Shown here piece after piece: positions 62,066 through 64,000 of a stretch of 64,000 nucleotides of DNA (position 1 is the stretch's first letter; each line of letters begins with the position of its first letter). Position numbers and translations under genes: made by a program. The notes beneath the pieces are model-generated. The model was not told the DNA's origin. It made no database searches and saw nothing but the letters and a program-made list of their open reading frames with translations. This DNA comes from an uncultured Clostridia bacterium (lineage in GTDB: Bacteria > Bacillota > Clostridia > Christensenellales > CAG-917), in assembly GCA_934277615.1 (NCBI GenBank), contig CAKQUV010000006.1, positions 1-64,000 of the forward strand. Direction: 5' to 3'.

Positions 62066-62421
62066 AACCTAAAATGAAATTTTCCCCTTTCCTCATGTGT
62101 TTGGACTTCGGCGTTTGCGCACCGCAATCCGCCTTGTTCGCTTTGGCTACGGCACATTCACCGAATGTGTCGTTTAACGCGTCGCGCCCATATTCCGTTC
62201 CCCCTCTGCGCAATGCTTGAGGGAACCCACGGCGACCGCGGAGCGGGGGACAACACTCGGCACGCGCATAAATAGGGACATTTCTCTAATTATGCCACTG
62301 CGCTTTGTGTGACTGCTTCGCAACAACACGTCACAGTCGCTTGTACTTATCGTCAAGCTCGACGCTCGATACGGTCGGCGCCCTGCGCCTCCAGCCTTGA
62401 ATAGGCACATTCCGTTAATAT
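62066..62421 (+). repeat. Dispersed intergenic repeat, copy F
   Basis: Lacks the extreme left end and an internal block (the GCGATTG hairpin) but keeps the rest. CGGCACATTC-ACC-GAATGTGTCG (62150-62172, a G-T wobble where copy E has A-T), TGTGAC/GTCACA (62308-62335), GGCGC/GCGCC and right end ATTCCGTTAATA are all present. It lies in the divergent gap between the giant gene and csoR and stops just before the csoR promoter. No gene seen. Confidence 0.86.
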
Positions 62422-62436
62422 GCTTTCTTTTTCCGC

Positions 62437-62466
62437 TTGACAGGCATTGCGCAACGGTTCTATACT
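62437..62466 (+). promoter_or_regulatory. Promoter of csoR-copA
   Basis: TTGACA (62437-62442), an 18-base spacer and TATACT (62461-62466). The CsoR operator follows directly, so repressor binding would block initiation. Confidence 0.82.
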
Positions 62467-62470
62467 TAAC

Positions 62471-62487
62471 ATACCCCGTGGGGGTAT
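62471..62487. promoter_or_regulatory. CsoR operator
   Basis: ATACCCC-GTG-GGGGTAT, a perfect palindrome with the G-tract inverted repeat typical of CsoR-family operators, lies between the -10 element and the csoR ribosome site. Confidence 0.85.
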
Positions 62488-62497
62488 AGAGGTAAAT

Positions 62498-62803
62498 ATG
62501 GAAAATACTTGCAGTTGTTGTCAACATCACAAACACACTCCGCGTCCCGAAAGCGAGCAAAAAGCACTCAACGATAGGCTCAATCGCATAATCGGGCAAC
62601 TGGGAGGCATCAAAAATATGCTTGCCGACAATCGATATTGCGGAGATATTCTCATACAGTTATCGGCGGTGGAAAGCGCGTTGCAAAGTTTCGGATATAT
62701 GGTGCTGTCCGACCATCTCAAAACATGCGTGGTGGAGAACGTTCTCGACGGCAATCTCGCCATCCTCGACGAAACCGTCGACCTTGTAAAAAAATTGAAA
62801 TAA
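62498..62803 (+). CDS. csoR: Copper-sensing repressor CsoR
   Basis: A 101-residue DUF156 repressor that leaves its operator when Cu(I) binds. The copper fingerprint is complete: Cys48 (NRYCGDIL), His73 (SDHLK) and Cys77 (KTCVVE). The helix LNRIIGQLGGIKNML is characteristic. The N-terminus adds a Cys/His-rich stretch (CSCCQHHKH) that may also bind metal. Start ATG 62498 follows AGAGGT; earlier in-frame ATGs lie upstream of or in the operator. It sits 17 bases before copA and is surely co-transcribed and autoregulated. Confidence 0.95.
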   Translation: MENTCSCCQHHKHTPRPESEQKALNDRLNRIIGQLGGIKNMLADNRYCGDILIQLSAVESALQSFGYMVLSDHLKTCVVENVLDGNLAILDETVDLVKKLK

Positions 62804-62820
62804 ACACAAATACTACAACT

Positions 62821-64000
62821 ATGGAAAAAACAAAGTTTAATATTTCGGGAATGTCTTGCTCGGCGTGCAGTGCGCGCGTGGAAAAGGTCGTGGGTGCGCT
62901 TGACGGCGTAAAGGAAGTCAGCGTAAGCCTGTTGACCAATTCTATGGTGGTTACAACCGACGACACCGTAACTGCAAAGGACATTTCCAAAGCCGTTTCG
63001 GACGCAGGATACAAGGCGACGCTTGCATCCGATAAATCGGCAAAAAAAGAAAAGATCAACCCCACCCTTGCAATGCTCATTCGCCTTGTCGCGTCAATCG
63101 TGCTGCTCGTTCCGCTCATGTACGTGTCTATGGGCGTGGTGATGTGGGATTGGCCGCTGTCGGAAGGCTTTAAGTCCAACCCTATGGCGATTGCAGGATA
63201 CGAACTTGCGCTGTCGCTTGTGATTATGGTCATCAACGGCAAATTCTTTGTGAGCGGCACAAAAGCAGTGTTCCACAAAGCGCCCAACATGGACACGCTC
63301 GTGTCTATGGGCAGCGGCATTTCGTTTATATACAGCGTTGCGCTTATGATTCAGGCAGGCGTGCATCCCGAGCATTTGCACCACCTTGCGCACAACCTCT
63401 ATTTCGAATCCGCCGCTATGATACTTGCGCTTATCACGCTCGGCAAAACGCTCGAGTCGTACAGCAAGGGCAAGACGACTTCCGCCATCAAAGGGCTTAT
63501 GAATCTTGCGCCGCAGACAGTGCGTGTTCTTAAGAACGAGCAAGAAATGGAAATTCCCGTTTCCGACCTCAAAGAAGGCGACTTGTTCATAGTGCGCCCG
63601 GGTGAAAACTTTGCGGCGGACGGCGTGGTAATTTCGGGCGCAGGATCTGTCAACGAATCGTCCGTAACGGGCGAGAGTATGCCGGTTGACAAAACGGTGG
63701 GCTCAAACGTCGTTTCGGGCACTACAAACATAGACGGATTTATCACGGTCAAAGCGCTCAAAGTCGGCGAGGACACAACACTTGCCGGCATCGTAAAACT
63801 TGTAGAAGACGCGTCGTCGTCAAAAGCTCCAATCGCAAAAACGGCAGATAAAGTGTCGGGAATATTTGTACCAAGTGTCATTTTGGTTGCTTTGGTCGTT
63901 TTTATCATATGGATTGCGGTAACCAAAAATTTTGAAACTTCACTCAAACACGCAATCAGCGTTTTGGTCATAAGTTGCCCTTGCGCACTTGGTTTGGCAA
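62821..64000 (+). CDS. copA: Copper-exporting P1B-type ATPase (partial, cut by window end)
   Basis: The first 393 residues of a Cu(I) export ATPase; the frame runs open to the end of the window. It has one N-terminal heavy-metal-binding domain with GMSCSAC (10-16), about six membrane helices, the actuator motif SVTGESMPVDK and the metal-transport motif SCPCALGLA (about 384-392). The phosphorylation (DKTG) and nucleotide domains lie beyond the window. The start at 62821 has no clear ribosome site, so translation may depend on coupling to csoR. It moves Cu(I) out of the cytoplasm. Confidence 0.95.
   Translation, partial: MEKTKFNISGMSCSACSARVEKVVGALDGVKEVSVSLLTNSMVVTTDDTVTAKDISKAVSDAGYKATLASDKSAKKEKINPTLAMLIRLVASIVLLVPLMYVSMGVVMWDWPLSEGFKSNPMAIAGYELALSLVIMVINGKFFVSGTKAVFHKAPNMDTLVSMGSGISFIYSVALMIQAGVHPEHLHHLAHNLYFESAAMILALITLGKTLESYSKGKTTSAIKGLMNLAPQTVRVLKNEQEMEIPVSDLKEGDLFIVRPGENFAADGVVISGAGSVNESSVTGESMPVDKTVGSNVVSGTTNIDGFITVKALKVGEDTTLAGIVKLVEDASSSKAPIAKTADKVSGIFVPSVILVALVVFIIWIAVTKNFETSLKHAISVLVISCPCALGLA

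Overview
The window looks like chromosome from an anaerobic, probably spore-capable Bacillota (Clostridia-like, likely gut) bacterium. The evidence is a trimeric HydABC [FeFe] hydrogenase, ATP-dependent glycerol use (gldA-dhaKL), RNase J, an S21 protein, a lysine riboswitch, a YtxC-like protein, strong AGGAGG ribosome sites and TTGACA/TATAAT promoters. I cannot name the genus. Codon bias produces many long antisense reading frames, which are not listed as genes.

Layout. 1-600: tRNA-Val(CAC), a tandem copy of its 3' end with a chain of perfect hairpins, and rpsU. 0.8-3.7 kb: a lysine riboswitch with terminator controlling a two-gene ABC importer (binding protein-permease fusion plus ATPase). 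3.8-6.3 kb: two secreted lipoproteins, an esterase and a GH16-type glucanase. 7-11.2 kb: hydCBA. 11.5-13.7 kb: tetR, a DUF998-GNAT fusion and a DUF3795 gene. 14.3-18.5 kb: nadE, gldA and dhaKL. 18.6-25.6 kb: a class Ic-like aspartate aminotransferase, then the rnjA-glycosyltransferase-DUF512-der operon. 25.7-28 kb: serC-serA. 28-32 kb: a YtxC-like gene, an ECF sigma/anti-sigma pair, an AraC regulator divergent from a hexapeptide acetyltransferase. 32-39.5 kb: GH3 glycosidase, membrane GDPD phosphodiesterase, M6-type metalloprotease lipoprotein. 39.6-39.9 kb: tRNA-Ser(TGA) and tRNA-Thr(GGT). 40-61.6 kb: a surface-protein locus with one giant gene of about 6,280 codons (GLUG-type repeats plus MBG/YDG-like domains), followed on the same strand by two proteins with TasA/camelysin-like signal regions and a small leucine-rich-repeat-like protein. 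62.4-64 kb: a CsoR-controlled copper operon (csoR, copA, cut by the window end).

The most unusual content is non-coding. A family of about 350-470 bp repeats fills most long intergenic gaps (six copies, both orientations); its flanks are conserved while its hairpin stems change on both sides together, which suggests a selected structure. A second, smaller structured element sits directly after the stop codons of hydA and the GDPD gene. The giant gene has a long leader holding a four-unit hairpin array. Both tRNA loci are followed by chains of perfect palindromes.

Functionally the window combines H2-evolving fermentation, glycerol oxidation to dihydroxyacetone phosphate, serine synthesis, polysaccharide and ester breakdown at the cell surface, copper export, and a large investment in one surface or secreted repeat protein.
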